64,000 nucleotides of DNA from JARRKU01 sp963675565 (GCA_963675565.2 CAXXYD010000001.1:1178001-1242000), one strand, 5' to 3'. Numbered from the stretch's first letter, positions 8,487 to 17,930 are shown. Made by a program: numbers and translations. Notes: generated by a model not told the origin, from the letters alone.

Positions 8487-10145
8487 TTAATTCTCATCTA
8501 GCGTCAGGTAATATCCATCACCAAGGTTGTTAGGGTCTAATATCTCTTTAATTTTGTTCTGATATCGATAAACTTCAGGTTGTGGCGAAGCCAGTAATGC
8601 TCTTTGGCGTTCCTCTTTTGGAGTCTGTTTACCGTCGGCACCTGTCGATACCGCCTGTTTTCTCTCCATTCCAGGAGGTAACCCTCTCTCTGCTGCAAAT
8701 TGATAACTACAGGCCTCAAAATAGTCATAAGTGCCCTCTGTGGATTGTTGGTCATGGGGATCGAAATGGGTAAAATTTTCCCACATACAATTGCCCCCGC
8801 CTCCTATTCCTCCAATACCGCCCATCATATTGTCTCCGCCAGCATCCACCATTGCACCCTTGCTTTCCCAGGACTTTGTGAATTCGGCACCGTCTTCAAC
8901 ATAAGTTGTTCCCACATCTGGTGGTCCGAGGAAACCAAAACATCCATCATAACCACCGCTATATACAAGGTTTAGATTCTTGTGTCCCAACCTTATTAAA
9001 TACAGAAGGCTCCAGTTCGAAATTTGCGGTTCGTTCATGGCTTCGACTTTCCATCCCCCGGTTTTGGCCAAAATTTCATCCAAGGCCTTGTCCTGCCATT
9101 CAATATCCCGCATTGTCATCCCCGCCATCACAATCTGGAAGTCGCGCTTCATTTCTTCCGTAAGTGCCTGCACCTCGGGGTCTTTAAGAAGTGTTTCAAG
9201 ATCATAAAGCGTTTTTGTGGGGTCAGTTAAAATCCTGACCATTGCGGCTTTTAAATCCCTGCCCAAAAAGTTAAATTGGCGATGCGCAATATAGCCTATC
9301 TCAGCGTCCCAAATTCCATAACAGGCGTCCGCCCACGCCTTCCAGTCCGGAAAAGCCAACGTATACCCTTTGAAATTGCGAGGAAGGGCCGCTCGGTAAG
9401 CCGGTATCGTACCTTCTATTGGAAGTGCAGATGGCCCCGGCCAAGGGTATAATTTGAGGGCGCACTTTGTAAAAACCCCCATAGCTCCTCTGGCTCCATA
9501 TGCACCCCTTATAATACCCCTTATCCCCGGCCCTGGGCCCTCTCCGCAAAACCAGCCAATCCCAGAACCCAGAGAACCGGCTCGCACGATATCTCCGGTA
9601 GGCATAACCCACTCTAATCCCAATAAATTTTCGTTACTAGATCCCATGAAAAGGCAATCCGGCCCAACACCGCTGTAGGAAGTCGCGCCGGCAAGCGATG
9701 AACAACTGCTGCCAGCGCCAATGATATGTGTATTTAGGCCCTTCTTCATCGCCTCTGCTTGAAGTACCGCTCCAATAACCCCCGGCTCGATAATCGCAAA
9801 TTGATTTTTATCATCTATCTCGAGGATACGGTTCATCCGTCGCATATCAAGCTGGATCGTATTATCGTTTGAAGGGAAACCTTGAACAGACCAAAATGTG
9901 CTAGAGGCCTTCAATTTAACTCTATATTTATTACAAATAAGGACGATTTTTTGAACTTCTTCAGTGGTACCCGGCAGTAAAACCGCCTCCCCCCTGGGAG
10001 TGTAAACATTATAATAAGGTCCCAAATGAATGGCCGGACCATTCAGCGGATAAATATAAGAGTCAAGAACCGCAGGATCCTCGGAGATGTATTCTGGGCC
10101 GACAATATCTTCGAAAGCACGATATACTTCTCTTTTTAATGTCAT
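8487..10145 (-). CDS. FAD-linked oxidase (VAO/PCMH family)
   Basis: A flavoprotein oxidoreductase of 552 residues. Residues about 40-250 form the PCMH-type FAD-binding domain (TPRGEAVLLPGTTEEVQKIV, then IEPGVIGAVLQAEAMKKG and GAGSSCSSLAGATSYSG). Further on, a GCFGFLGPP segment and the closing EILDPNNLGDG represent the substrate/C-terminal domain. Length and layout are closest to 4-cresol dehydrogenase or vanillyl-alcohol oxidase relatives rather than to GlcD. It is the third gene of the catabolic operon, 17 bases after the Fe-S protein. It probably oxidises a hydroxyl or amine on the imported substrate and passes electrons to the Fe-S partner. The substrate is unknown. Confidence 0.82.
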   Translation of the reverse strand: MTLKREVYRAFEDIVGPEYISEDPAVLDSYIYPLNGPAIHLGPYYNVYTPRGEAVLLPGTTEEVQKIVLICNKYRVKLKASSTFWSVQGFPSNDNTIQLDMRRMNRILEIDDKNQFAIIEPGVIGAVLQAEAMKKGLNTHIIGAGSSCSSLAGATSYSGVGPDCLFMGSSNENLLGLEWVMPTGDIVRAGSLGSGIGWFCGEGPGPGIRGIIRGAYGARGAMGVFTKCALKLYPWPGPSALPIEGTIPAYRAALPRNFKGYTLAFPDWKAWADACYGIWDAEIGYIAHRQFNFLGRDLKAAMVRILTDPTKTLYDLETLLKDPEVQALTEEMKRDFQIVMAGMTMRDIEWQDKALDEILAKTGGWKVEAMNEPQISNWSLLYLIRLGHKNLNLVYSGGYDGCFGFLGPPDVGTTYVEDGAEFTKSWESKGAMVDAGGDNMMGGIGGIGGGGNCMWENFTHFDPHDQQSTEGTYDYFEACSYQFAAERGLPPGMERKQAVSTGADGKQTPKEERQRALLASPQPEVYRYQNKIKEILDPNNLGDGYYLTLDEN

Positions 10146-10162
10146 TATTTGTATTCCCTATT

Positions 10163-11437
10163 TCAGGTTGCGAGAGATATCAATTCAATAATATCGTAAA
10201 CCTTGAGCTTTTCTCCCATACCGCTTACAGCATCTATTAGATTTCTTTCACACCATGGGCAGGCACTGACGATAGCTTCAGCTCCGGTGGATTTAGCCTC
10301 CTCCACCCTCTCTGAAGCGGTCCATTGAGAAAACTCTGGATAAGCCTCCCTAACCCCTCCGCCTGCACCGCAGCACCATGCATATTCTCTGTTTCTTTCC
10401 ATCTCAACCAGATTAAGACCTGGAATGCTTTGGAGCATTCGACGCGGCGGGTCATATATACCCAAGGCCCCATTGTTTCGCGGCTTTTTAGGTTCGTAGA
10501 CGACAATTTGATTTCTAACTTTTTTTTCAGCCCCGCTCCATGGGATATAGGGTTCTCCCAATCTTCCGAGATGACACGGGTCATGATAGGTCACCGTCAT
10601 ATCAATGGGATTCTTATAGCTAATTTTGCCTTCCATGCTAAGGCTTTCAATATATTCCACAGTATGCAGGACCTCTATATCTAATCCGATCTTTGGATAA
10701 AGCCGCTTGAAGCTGTGGTAACAATCCGCACATGAAGTAACGATTTTTTTAGTCTTGGACTTTTCCAAAGTTTTTATAATTTTGTCTGCACAAGACTTAA
10801 ATTCTTTCCTGTACCCCATTTGATAGGCGCGTCCGCCGCAACAAGTTTCATTCTGCGCCATTACGCCGATATCTACACCGGCCTTTTGAATCAAGGTGAT
10901 TGCTGAACGAATGTTTTTCTGCAAACTCTCATCATAGCTATATTTACACCCCGCAAAAAATACCACCTCAGCCTCTTGCCCCTCGCTTATATTCTTTACA
11001 GACAGACCTTCGGCCCATTTTCCTCTTTCGGCATGGGGCCCTTGCACCATATTGTATTCTTGAGACAAACTCTCGATAATAGGCAAATGAGCCGGTAAAA
11101 GCTGACCATCTTCGACCAATTTTGCCCGTAATTCCAAAATTGTCTCCAGAGGTTCCAAATTATAGCGGCATACCTTGCACGCTATGTCACAGGACCCGCA
11201 AGTCTGACATTTGTAAACGATGTCCAAAACTTGAGGTGTGTATTGACTTTTCCCCTTTAACAAAGACAGCGCTACCGCATATTTGCCTCGGGCTGAATAG
11301 CTGTTGAAATGATTAAACGTCACACTTGGGCATCCTCTAGCGAACCGCAAGCTCTTTATTTGGTCGAGAGGAATCCACCAACAATATGAACATTGGCTGC
11401 ACCTCTCCATCTCAACCTGATAATCTTGCAGGGACAT
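10163..11437 (-). CDS. CCG-domain (Fe-S)-binding protein, GlcF/HdrD/GlpC-like
   Basis: An electron-transfer protein of 424 residues. Two [4Fe-4S] ferredoxin-type sites are visible at the N terminus: C13-x2-C16-x2-C19 with C36-P, and C77-x2-C80-x2-C83-x3-C87. Two CCG (cysteine-rich) domains follow, marked by ETCCGGRAYQMG with TSCADC, and by YHDPCHLGR with WCCGAGGG and SACPWC. Such proteins take electrons from a flavin dehydrogenase and hand them to menaquinone or a heterodisulfide-like partner. It lies between two FAD oxidases in the operon, with a strong AAGGAGGTG ribosome site. No membrane segments are seen, so it is cytoplasmic or peripheral. Confidence 0.85.
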   Translation of the reverse strand: MSLQDYQVEMERCSQCSYCWWIPLDQIKSLRFARGCPSVTFNHFNSYSARGKYAVALSLLKGKSQYTPQVLDIVYKCQTCGSCDIACKVCRYNLEPLETILELRAKLVEDGQLLPAHLPIIESLSQEYNMVQGPHAERGKWAEGLSVKNISEGQEAEVVFFAGCKYSYDESLQKNIRSAITLIQKAGVDIGVMAQNETCCGGRAYQMGYRKEFKSCADKIIKTLEKSKTKKIVTSCADCYHSFKRLYPKIGLDIEVLHTVEYIESLSMEGKISYKNPIDMTVTYHDPCHLGRLGEPYIPWSGAEKKVRNQIVVYEPKKPRNNGALGIYDPPRRMLQSIPGLNLVEMERNREYAWCCGAGGGVREAYPEFSQWTASERVEEAKSTGAEAIVSACPWCERNLIDAVSGMGEKLKVYDIIELISLAT

Positions 11438-11451
11438 GATTCATCACCTCC

Positions 11452-12894
11452 TTAAAAGCAAAGCTTGCCAGGGTTCATTATATTGTTAGGGTCGAATACA
11501 CTCTTTATTTTTTTCAACAGGACAGCCGCCTGTGCATCCTTGTTGAAAACCATATCCGCCCACATATGATAAGGCCTTGAAAAGTAAGCCGCCTGGTTCA
11601 GCAATACTTTGCTTGTTTCAATGTAGGTTTCTTTTACAACTGAGCTCTCCTTCGAATTTTGCGGGTCGAAAGGAAGGCTGAATTCGCAGTGACAGCAGAC
11701 GCCTTGATGCATCGGCTGGATATAGACACCAATATCCGACGCCAGATAGCCATGAGCCTTCGCCGTTGCCTGAACACTTGAAACAAACTCCGGGGTTTTG
11801 TCCATGGTGGTCAAGAAAAAAATATCCCTGCAATCACCCTTAGATCGCAATTTCCAATAGGGTTTCCGTGACGGTTTAATCGCTTTTTGCAGAATTTCAG
11901 AAGACTCGCAGTTGCCTATGCTTTTGAGGAGCTCAAGACCATGCTCGCGCGCCATTTCGCGAATATCATTTAACTGATATTCAACTCTTTCCCTCGGAAG
12001 CACGCTTCGGCCGGCGATAGCCACAAACAGCACCCAGGGTGGAAGATCGCCGCCTTCTCCCATTAACCGCTTCAGGTTTACGCTGTTCAACAAAAATATT
12101 TCATCTCCAAATCTGTACCTCAATATTTTGTAACCAAAATCCAATAAATCCTCAATCTTGTTCGCGGGAATAATTAATAGCTCGTGCAACTCAGGCAAAA
12201 CTTCACATTTAATGGAAGCCCATGTTACAATTCCCATAGAACCCTGCGCAGCTGATACGAGTTTGTAAAAATCAGTCTGTGCCGGACCTGCAGCCATCAC
12301 TTGGGCAAATTTTTTCTGCCATTCTCTCTCAAGCTGCCCCGGACGGCTTACTTCCCCGGTCGTAAATACGTTGCCATCACCCCAGACGACTTCCAAACAT
12401 CTGAGCGGGTCAAGCATTGCCCACTGATATCTTGGAATAAGCCTGGGTTCGCGTTCCAACAAGCTAGCCACAACCGACTTGTTGGCCTTAGGATGCAAGG
12501 TTGATGAAAGCCTCAGTCCATTTTCAGATAGGACCGGTTGGAGTTGTTCATATGTCACCCCGGGCTCGATCAAAACCATTTTATTCCTTCGGTCAACTTT
12601 TATGATTTTTTTCATTCGGCCGAGATCCACAATGACAGCATCAGCAGAAGTCGGAACTGTGTCACCATTGAAGCGGGGGGGAGCGGAACTAACCGGAATA
12701 AGAGGTGTTTTCGTGGCGTTAGCCCATTTTACGATCTCTTGAATTTCCAAAGTGTTTTCAGGCTTAACCAGCAAGGATGGTTTATTCGGCATGGCAAAGC
12801 TATGGTCTTCAGCAAATTGCTCCAAGATTGGCTTTGCGTCAATAACCATTGATGGTCCCAGGATTTTAGCAAGTCCCTTTTTTTTGTTTTCCAC
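11452..12894 (-). CDS. FAD-binding oxidoreductase (GlcD-like)
   Basis: First gene of the catabolic operon, about 480 residues. The PCMH-type FAD domain is seen in PSLLVKPENTLEIQEIVKWA, DAVIVDLGRMKKI and LIEPGVTYEQLQPVL. The C-terminal FAD-oxidase domain ends with KSVFDPNNIMNPGKLCF, as in GlcD/D-lactate dehydrogenases. The open frame extends to a TTG at 12924 without a ribosome site. The GTG at 12894, preceded by GAGGCGAAA, is the better start, though either is possible. A 2-hydroxyacid or related substrate is likely. Together with the CCG protein and the second flavoprotein it may form one complex. Confidence 0.8.
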   Translation of the reverse strand: MENKKKGLAKILGPSMVIDAKPILEQFAEDHSFAMPNKPSLLVKPENTLEIQEIVKWANATKTPLIPVSSAPPRFNGDTVPTSADAVIVDLGRMKKIIKVDRRNKMVLIEPGVTYEQLQPVLSENGLRLSSTLHPKANKSVVASLLEREPRLIPRYQWAMLDPLRCLEVVWGDGNVFTTGEVSRPGQLEREWQKKFAQVMAAGPAQTDFYKLVSAAQGSMGIVTWASIKCEVLPELHELLIIPANKIEDLLDFGYKILRYRFGDEIFLLNSVNLKRLMGEGGDLPPWVLFVAIAGRSVLPRERVEYQLNDIREMAREHGLELLKSIGNCESSEILQKAIKPSRKPYWKLRSKGDCRDIFFLTTMDKTPEFVSSVQATAKAHGYLASDIGVYIQPMHQGVCCHCEFSLPFDPQNSKESSVVKETYIETSKVLLNQAAYFSRPYHMWADMVFNKDAQAAVLLKKIKSVFDPNNIMNPGKLCF

Positions 12895-12924
12895 TTTCGC
12901 CTCGGCTTTGTTGGTATTCGCCAA

Positions 12925-13656
12925 TCAGGATTTAATTAAGACAATCCTAATTCTGTTTAGTTGTGCTTATCTTGAAAATTTGCTTTGAGCCGCCCCCATG
13001 GTTGAAAATTATCTTCTCATTTCAGCAATCCCATCTACCCTTTAGTTGAGACATAGTGTTTTGCATTGTAAATGGGAGAAGTTTCTATCAGCAACCCCCT
13101 TCCGAAATGTAGGAAGCCTGGAAACATTGAAATGGAATCTTTTGGATTCTACCGGTAAATCGTAACTGCCTTATATATATTGTTGACAATATAGTCAACA
13201 ATTATTTTGTTTATTAAGCCGAACAATTATTGTCAAGCCTCAATTTTCTGGAACAGCCTGAAGGAACAAGAAAAAGTCTAACTCATTGAATTAATAAATA
13301 AATAACTTGAAAATTTCAATCTTTATATTTTGAGGGGAAACCCAACAGCCACTTAAGCATGATCAATACTAACGGTAGCCCATATCGTCGCTTGGGTTGC
13401 CCGAACTTGCCCTCTATCGATTCGATCTTTATTGTCTTGGCGGGATGGTGCTGCTCCGGCTTTCAAACGGTCAATATTTTCCGGTGTCATCTTCGTGGGC
13501 CTGCCCAGTCCAAGACTGCGAAGAACGGTCTTGTCTTTGGTGCATTAAGTTTCCATAGATTATTTTCCTTTGGCCGCTATGATTTTCCGGGTCATATCCA
13601 TAATTTCTGTACAAAGGGCTTGCATGTTATTCAAATGTTATTTATTCATTTTATTT
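12925..13656. other. Intergenic region upstream of the catabolic operon
   Basis: An A+T-rich spacer of about 730 bases without a convincing complete gene. It carries the minus-strand promoter and palindrome at 13170-13202. On the minus strand around 13380-13550 a short reading (GRPTKMTPENIDRLKAG) resembles the helix-turn-helix end of a degraded DNA-binding or transposase-like protein, but it is too short and broken to call. Confidence 0.45.
13170..13202 (-). promoter_or_regulatory. Promoter of the aconitase X/TRAP operon with overlapping palindromic operator
   Basis: On the minus strand TTGACT (13198-13193), a 17-base spacer and TATAAG (13175-13170) form a near-consensus promoter. A perfect inverted repeat with 9-base arms, ATTGTTGAC at 13179-13187 and GTCAACAAT at 13194-13202 around a 6-base centre, covers the -35 element and spacer. 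That is the position expected for a repressor site. The arm shares TGTTGACAAT with the GntR-gene promoter at 1489-1498. The leader to the first gene would be roughly 260 bases. Confidence 0.6.
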
Positions 13657-13782
13657 ATGAAAATATTTCATAATCAAGACCTCGACTTGAACCTGCTTTA
13701 TACTTTGGAAATTCTTTTGGAGAAAAAAAGCGCATCGAAAGCTGCATCTCGGATAGCCGTGAGCCAGTCCCTTAACAAATAA
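13657..13782 (+). pseudogene. LysR-family regulator, N-terminal fragment only
   Basis: The 41-codon frame begins MKIFHNQDLDLNLL and continues TLEILLEKKSASKAASRIAVSQS. This is the start of a LysR helix-turn-helix (compare the usual DLNLLxxFxxLxxxxSVSxAAxxLxxSQS). It then stops after LNK, where the recognition helix should continue. The remaining ~250 residues of a LysR protein are absent. The aldo/keto reductase gene follows 17 bases later, so the truncation point looks like a recombination scar. Confidence 0.6.
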
Positions 13783-13799
13783 GGAAAGGAGTATTACCG

Positions 13800-14786
13800 A
13801 TGAAAGTCAGAATGCTCGGTCAGACAGAAACGGGTCTTCCAGCAATTGGGCTTGGCTGCATGGGGCTATCAGAATTCTATGGTCCGCCGACGGATCGGGT
13901 AACTGCCATCAAGCTTCTCCATGCCGCTATTGAGCTCGGTGTGCGACATTTCGATACGGCGGAGCTCTATGGCATGGGGGCGAATGAGACCTTATTGGGC
14001 GAAGCATTTCATGATCGTCGTGACAAGGTCTTCATTGCGACCAAGTTTGGGCCGATCCGTGATCCGCAGACCGGGGCCGCCGTTGGGATTGATGGCTCAC
14101 GCGCAAATTGCCGACGCGCAGTGGAGGGCTCGCTAAAGCGACTCCGGACCGACGTGATTGACCTCTATTACCTCCATCGAGTGGACCCGGCGACCCCGAT
14201 CGAGGAAACGGTTGCGGCGATGGCCGAACTGGTTGCTGAAGGAAAGGTTCGGGCAATTGGTTTATCCGAGGCGGCTGCTGCCACGATACGTCGAGCTGCC
14301 AAGGTTCACCCGATTTCGGCTGTGCAATCCGAGTACTCCATTTTCAGCCGCGATATTGAGGATTCGGTGATTCCGGCCTGTCTTGAGGTCGGTGCGACGC
14401 TCGTGGCGTATTCACCGTTGGGACGCGGTATGTTGTCGGGGAAATTTAAGCATGACGTCCGCCCTGCAGAAGGCGATTTTCGGACGCTGACTCCGCGGTT
14501 CCAGGGAGAGGCCTACGAGGCGAATGTTGCGCTTGTCACGGAAATCGAAGCGTTAGCATCCGCAAAATCCTGCAAGCCGGCACAAGTCGCTCTTGCTTGG
14601 GTCCTTAGCCATGGCGATCATGTCATGGCAATTTCTGGAACGTCCAAGATCGATAATTTGAAGGTCAACCTCGGTGCATACACTATTGCCCTGGCAGATG
14701 ACGAATTGAAAAGGCTCAATCGACTTGCTCGCCAAGTTAAAGGTGATCGCTACGACGAAGGCGGCATGATGATCATTAACGGCTGA
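13800..14786 (+). CDS. Aldo/keto reductase
   Basis: An NADPH-dependent oxidoreductase of 328 residues with a complete TIM-barrel AKR layout. It has LGQTETGLPAIGLGCMGLSEFYG at the N terminus and HFDTAELYG (catalytic Asp and Tyr), then FIATKFG (catalytic Lys), LYYLHRVDP (catalytic His), QSEYSIFSRD, YSPLGRGMLSG, and a C-terminal AISGTSKIDNL cofactor segment. A clear ribosome site (AAGGAG) precedes the ATG. It is the only gene on its strand in this stretch, and both flanks carry fragments (LysR piece upstream, gene-poor palindrome region downstream). It may therefore have arrived by transfer. The physiological substrate cannot be told. Confidence 0.88.
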   Translation: MKVRMLGQTETGLPAIGLGCMGLSEFYGPPTDRVTAIKLLHAAIELGVRHFDTAELYGMGANETLLGEAFHDRRDKVFIATKFGPIRDPQTGAAVGIDGSRANCRRAVEGSLKRLRTDVIDLYYLHRVDPATPIEETVAAMAELVAEGKVRAIGLSEAAAATIRRAAKVHPISAVQSEYSIFSRDIEDSVIPACLEVGATLVAYSPLGRGMLSGKFKHDVRPAEGDFRTLTPRFQGEAYEANVALVTEIEALASAKSCKPAQVALAWVLSHGDHVMAISGTSKIDNLKVNLGAYTIALADDELKRLNRLARQVKGDRYDEGGMMIING

Positions 14787-15193
14787 TTGAGAAATCAAGG
14801 ACCTTAATCGGCCGAAAGGAGACATTTGGTGAGGCTCCGATCCGCGTATAACCATCGCATGGAGCGGTCACGATATAGAGAATGTGCCCGAAATACACCG
14901 TGATCAGTGCGCCACGCATGCGGGGCGCTACAGATACTGCAAAAACACCAGCGTATTTTCATGCCGAGTCAAATGACGGCCTACAACAACATGTCTCACT
15001 GTGAGACATAACGATGCAACTTATCGGTATCGTACTGTAATCGATAGTAAAAAATTTAACGGAATCACTTTCACCTGATAAATGATGGGTTCGGGGGGAT
15101 GCATGAGGTGATTTTACCCTCATGCATATACACAGCAATCCTGGCTTTTGATCCCCCTCGGTTTTGTTCACTTTTCTAAAGAAGGCGATGTGG
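14787..15193. other. Intergenic region with two inverted repeats
   Basis: No gene is visible in these 400 bases. They hold the palindrome at 14991-15009 and a hairpin at about 15098-15127 (TGCATGAGG paired with CCTCATGCA). The hairpin lies about 70-100 bases beyond the stop of the minus-strand FmdE-domain gene and could end that transcript, although no clear U-run follows. Confidence 0.4.
14991..15009. repeat. Perfect palindrome, possible operator or insertion scar
   Basis: ATGTCTCAC, one central base, then GTGAGACAT: a 9-base inverted repeat with perfect symmetry. It lies about 200 bases after the aldo/keto reductase stop and is not next to a recognised promoter, so its role is open. Confidence 0.4.
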
Positions 15194-16210
15194 CTACTTT
15201 TTCGTCAAGCCGGCCACCTCATATGGATTGTTGCCGGCCTGGATAATATCCTGGTACAATTTTTCGTTCAGATCGAACTCGGCCGCCGTGGTGATGAACT
15301 GCTCAGGTTGATCCAGATGATCCACAGCGGCCAGCACCATGGCGGCTTTGGGGGTGCCCTTGGGTGACAACACACGCAGACGGTCGAAGTCAAAACTCAG
15401 GGCCACGCCCTTGCCGGATTTCTGCTTGGCGTTCCAGATCAATACCATGCCAGCCGGATTGGCCACGCTGATGCTTTTTAATTGCCGGCCGGAGAGCGGT
15501 TTGACGATCAACCCTTTTTTCCCGGGAGTGCAATCCATGACTACCTGGAAAGCGTCTTCCTTGCACCAAACCGGGCTTGCCACCACGGTGTAACGTTGGC
15601 CGCTTGCCAGGGGGTAGCGGTTTAAAATATAATGGGCCATCAGATAGCCCGATGTCAACCCTGGGCAGATGTGATTGTGCAGTTCTGCACTTTTCAGGAA
15701 ATCATAAGGGCCGTCTTTGGCCCATACATTTGCGATTGCCGCCAGGGTGAACATATCTTTGCCGGCCTCGTACGATTTGGCTTTTTCCCAGAAACCGGGA
15801 TCCAAAATAGCTGTGGGCCCCGCATTGAGCGATTCGCTTACAAAGCTTTTCCCCACACGGCTGATGATAACCGCGTTACCGCTGGATTTCATGAACAGCA
15901 TCAGACGCAAGGGGTGATTCTGGGGGCGCTGAAAAAACAGCAGGTTGCCTTTGCCCACCGTGCAGCCGGTCAGTTCCTGGGCCTGTTCCAGGTAAGGCAA
16001 GGCACAAGCGCCATCCACCCGAATATAGGGGGCATTGGTCATCAGCAGCAGACCAGTGCCGTTCTTCTGGATATCCAGGTTTTTCATGGCCTGCGAAACG
16101 GATTCTTCCACGGTGGCCGCAGATACAACCCCACAAACCAAAACGGCGGATAGAAGCACAACGATGAAGACTGTTAACGAAATTTTAGTCAATTGTTCTC
16201 TTCTTTTCAT
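15194..16210 (-). CDS. Secreted FmdE-domain protein
   Basis: A protein of 338 residues exported through an N-terminal signal (basic MKRREQ, hydrophobic core to about residue 28, cleavage near VVSAA). The C-terminal half from about residue 175 is an FmdE-type domain: LHNHICPGLTSGYLMAHYIL contains the conserved H-x-C-P-G metal-site region, followed by the SPVWCKEDAFQVVMDCTPGKKG cysteine segment. FmdE was named from formylmethanofuran dehydrogenase operons, but most relatives have unknown, probably metal-related roles. The ATG at 16210 is preceded by GCAGGAG; the longer frame has no signal peptide. It is the last gene of the TonB receptor/ABC importer operon, so it may bind or process the imported metal or metal chelate in the periplasm. 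Confidence 0.75.
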   Translation of the reverse strand: MKRREQLTKISLTVFIVVLLSAVLVCGVVSAATVEESVSQAMKNLDIQKNGTGLLLMTNAPYIRVDGACALPYLEQAQELTGCTVGKGNLLFFQRPQNHPLRLMLFMKSSGNAVIISRVGKSFVSESLNAGPTAILDPGFWEKAKSYEAGKDMFTLAAIANVWAKDGPYDFLKSAELHNHICPGLTSGYLMAHYILNRYPLASGQRYTVVASPVWCKEDAFQVVMDCTPGKKGLIVKPLSGRQLKSISVANPAGMVLIWNAKQKSGKGVALSFDFDRLRVLSPKGTPKAAMVLAAVDHLDQPEQFITTAAEFDLNEKLYQDIIQAGNNPYEVAGLTKK

Positions 16211-16241
16211 TTTTTTCTCCTGCTTAATTGAATGGGTTACG

Positions 16242-17930
16242 TCAGACATGGCCGCAGTAATTTGTGCGGCCATGTCTGTGGATGGATCCACCGAGTACTT
16301 CGAAAACGGCTCCGTGTTCAATAATGCTGCCCTTATCCAGAACGTAAACCCGGTCGGCGATTTTGCGGGCCAGGTGGATATCATGGCTGATAAAGAGCAT
16401 GGAAAAGCCGCGTTCATGCTGCTGCGCTTTAAGCTCCCGTAACATCACGGCCTGGGTCGAAGGATCCAGCATGGCAGTGATTTCATCAGCCACCAGCACA
16501 GCCGGATCGGTGACCAGGGCACGGGCGACAGCTACGCGCTGGCGCTGGCCGCCGCTGAGGGCATGACAGGTGCGGCTCAGAAAATCGGGACTGATCGGCA
16601 AATGCATGGCGCCAAGGGCATCCACGGCCTTGCGGTCGCGCCGCGGACGGTCTTGCCAGCCCATGATATCCAGCGGCTCGCGGACCGCGTCAAGCACGCT
16701 GAAGCGATGGCTGACAGCTTCGCCCGGATCCTGGAAAACGATCTGGATACCATTCATCATGGATGTGGCGGTATACTTGTGAACCGGCCGGCCGCAAAAC
16801 AGGACTTCACCGGCATCGGCCGCAACGACCTGCACAAGGATATGCGCCAGGGTGGATTTGCCCGAACCCGACGGCCCCACCAGGGCAACCACTTCTCCTT
16901 TGCGGACATTGAGGCTGACGCCGTTGAGGGCCGGCACCTTTCGTTCGCCGAGACGGTAGCTCTTTTTCACTCCAATGGCCTGCAGTACGGTTTCAATTCC
17001 ACCCTTGTGACAAGCCACCCGGCGTTCCACACCGACCGCGGCCAACTCCGGCCGTTGCCGGGTACATTGGTGGCCGGCCTGGCAGCAACGTGGTGCAAAG
17101 GCGCACCCTTCGACCGTGCCGGGCTTGGGCGGCGCACCGGCAATCCCCCATAAATCTTTGAAAGGAAAGAAGTCCGGTGCAGCGTTGATCAGTCCCCGGG
17201 TATACGGATGCAACGGGTTTCTGAGAATGCCGGCGGTGATACCATATTCCACCGCCCGGCCGGCGTACATGGTCATCAGCCGCGAGGTAAGCCGTTGGAC
17301 CGCCGGCAGGTGGTGGGAAATCAAGATCATGGCAAACCCCAGGCGACGTTGCAGGGTTTCGATGAGGTCAAGGATGGCCTGGCGGCTTTCCGGATCCAGA
17401 GAGGTGGTGGGTTCGTCCACGATCAGGATATCAGGCTCGCACCCCAGGGCCATGGCAATCAGGGCGCGCTGGCGCATGCCGCCGGAAAGCTGATGGGCAA
17501 AACCTGTCTGCCAGCGGGGATCGAGACCTGTCAGGGCCAACAGTTCGGCAACCCGCTGATGGGCGGCTTTGGGGCTAAGCCCCAGATGGGTACACAGGGG
17601 TTCGGTCAGTTGCTCGCCTATGGTGATGACCGGGTTGAAGACTTCCAGGCTGTTCTGGAAAACCATCGCAATGTTGCGCCAACGGAAAGTGCGTCGCCTG
17701 GCGGAGGTCATGGTGGTCAACTCGCGTCCCTGGAACATTATGCTTCCACGGATGTCGGCTCCGTGAAGCAGTCCCATGATCCCCAATGCCAGGGTTGTCT
17801 TGCCGCAGCCCGATTCACCGATAATCCCCAGGCTTTCCCCGGCCGCCAGCGAGAAGCTGATATTCATGGCTGCCGGCACGTGCGGCCGGACACCGGTATA
17901 AATGATCGACAGGTCCTTGACAGCAAGCAT
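16242..17930 (-). CDS. Fused double ATPase of an Opp/Dpp/Nik-type ABC importer (DppD-DppF-like)
   Basis: A 562-residue protein with two complete ABC domains. The first has Walker A GESGCGKTT, signature LSGGMRQR and Walker B ILIVDEPT, followed by the oligopeptide-family C-terminal cysteine motif (CAFAPRCCQAGHQC). The second, from about residue 315, has Walker A GPSGSGKST, signature LSGGQRQR and Walker B VLVADEIT. Opp/Dpp/Nik systems usually use two separate ATPases; here they are one chain. The ATG overlaps the stop of the upstream permease by one base (TGATG). It energises the two permeases encoded just upstream. The ligand could be a peptide, nickel/cobalt or a metallophore. Confidence 0.9.
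   Translation of the reverse strand: MLAVKDLSIIYTGVRPHVPAAMNISFSLAAGESLGIIGESGCGKTTLALGIMGLLHGADIRGSIMFQGRELTTMTSARRRTFRWRNIAMVFQNSLEVFNPVITIGEQLTEPLCTHLGLSPKAAHQRVAELLALTGLDPRWQTGFAHQLSGGMRQRALIAMALGCEPDILIVDEPTTSLDPESRQAILDLIETLQRRLGFAMILISHHLPAVQRLTSRLMTMYAGRAVEYGITAGILRNPLHPYTRGLINAAPDFFPFKDLWGIAGAPPKPGTVEGCAFAPRCCQAGHQCTRQRPELAAVGVERRVACHKGGIETVLQAIGVKKSYRLGERKVPALNGVSLNVRKGEVVALVGPSGSGKSTLAHILVQVVAADAGEVLFCGRPVHKYTATSMMNGIQIVFQDPGEAVSHRFSVLDAVREPLDIMGWQDRPRRDRKAVDALGAMHLPISPDFLSRTCHALSGGQRQRVAVARALVTDPAVLVADEITAMLDPSTQAVMLRELKAQQHERGFSMLFISHDIHLARKIADRVYVLDKGSIIEHGAVFEVLGGSIHRHGRTNYCGHV

Noticed and set aside
13359..13673. Plus-strand open frame of 104 codons
   Set aside because: It has no family resemblance. 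The only recognisable reading there is a short degraded helix-turn-helix-like piece on the minus strand.
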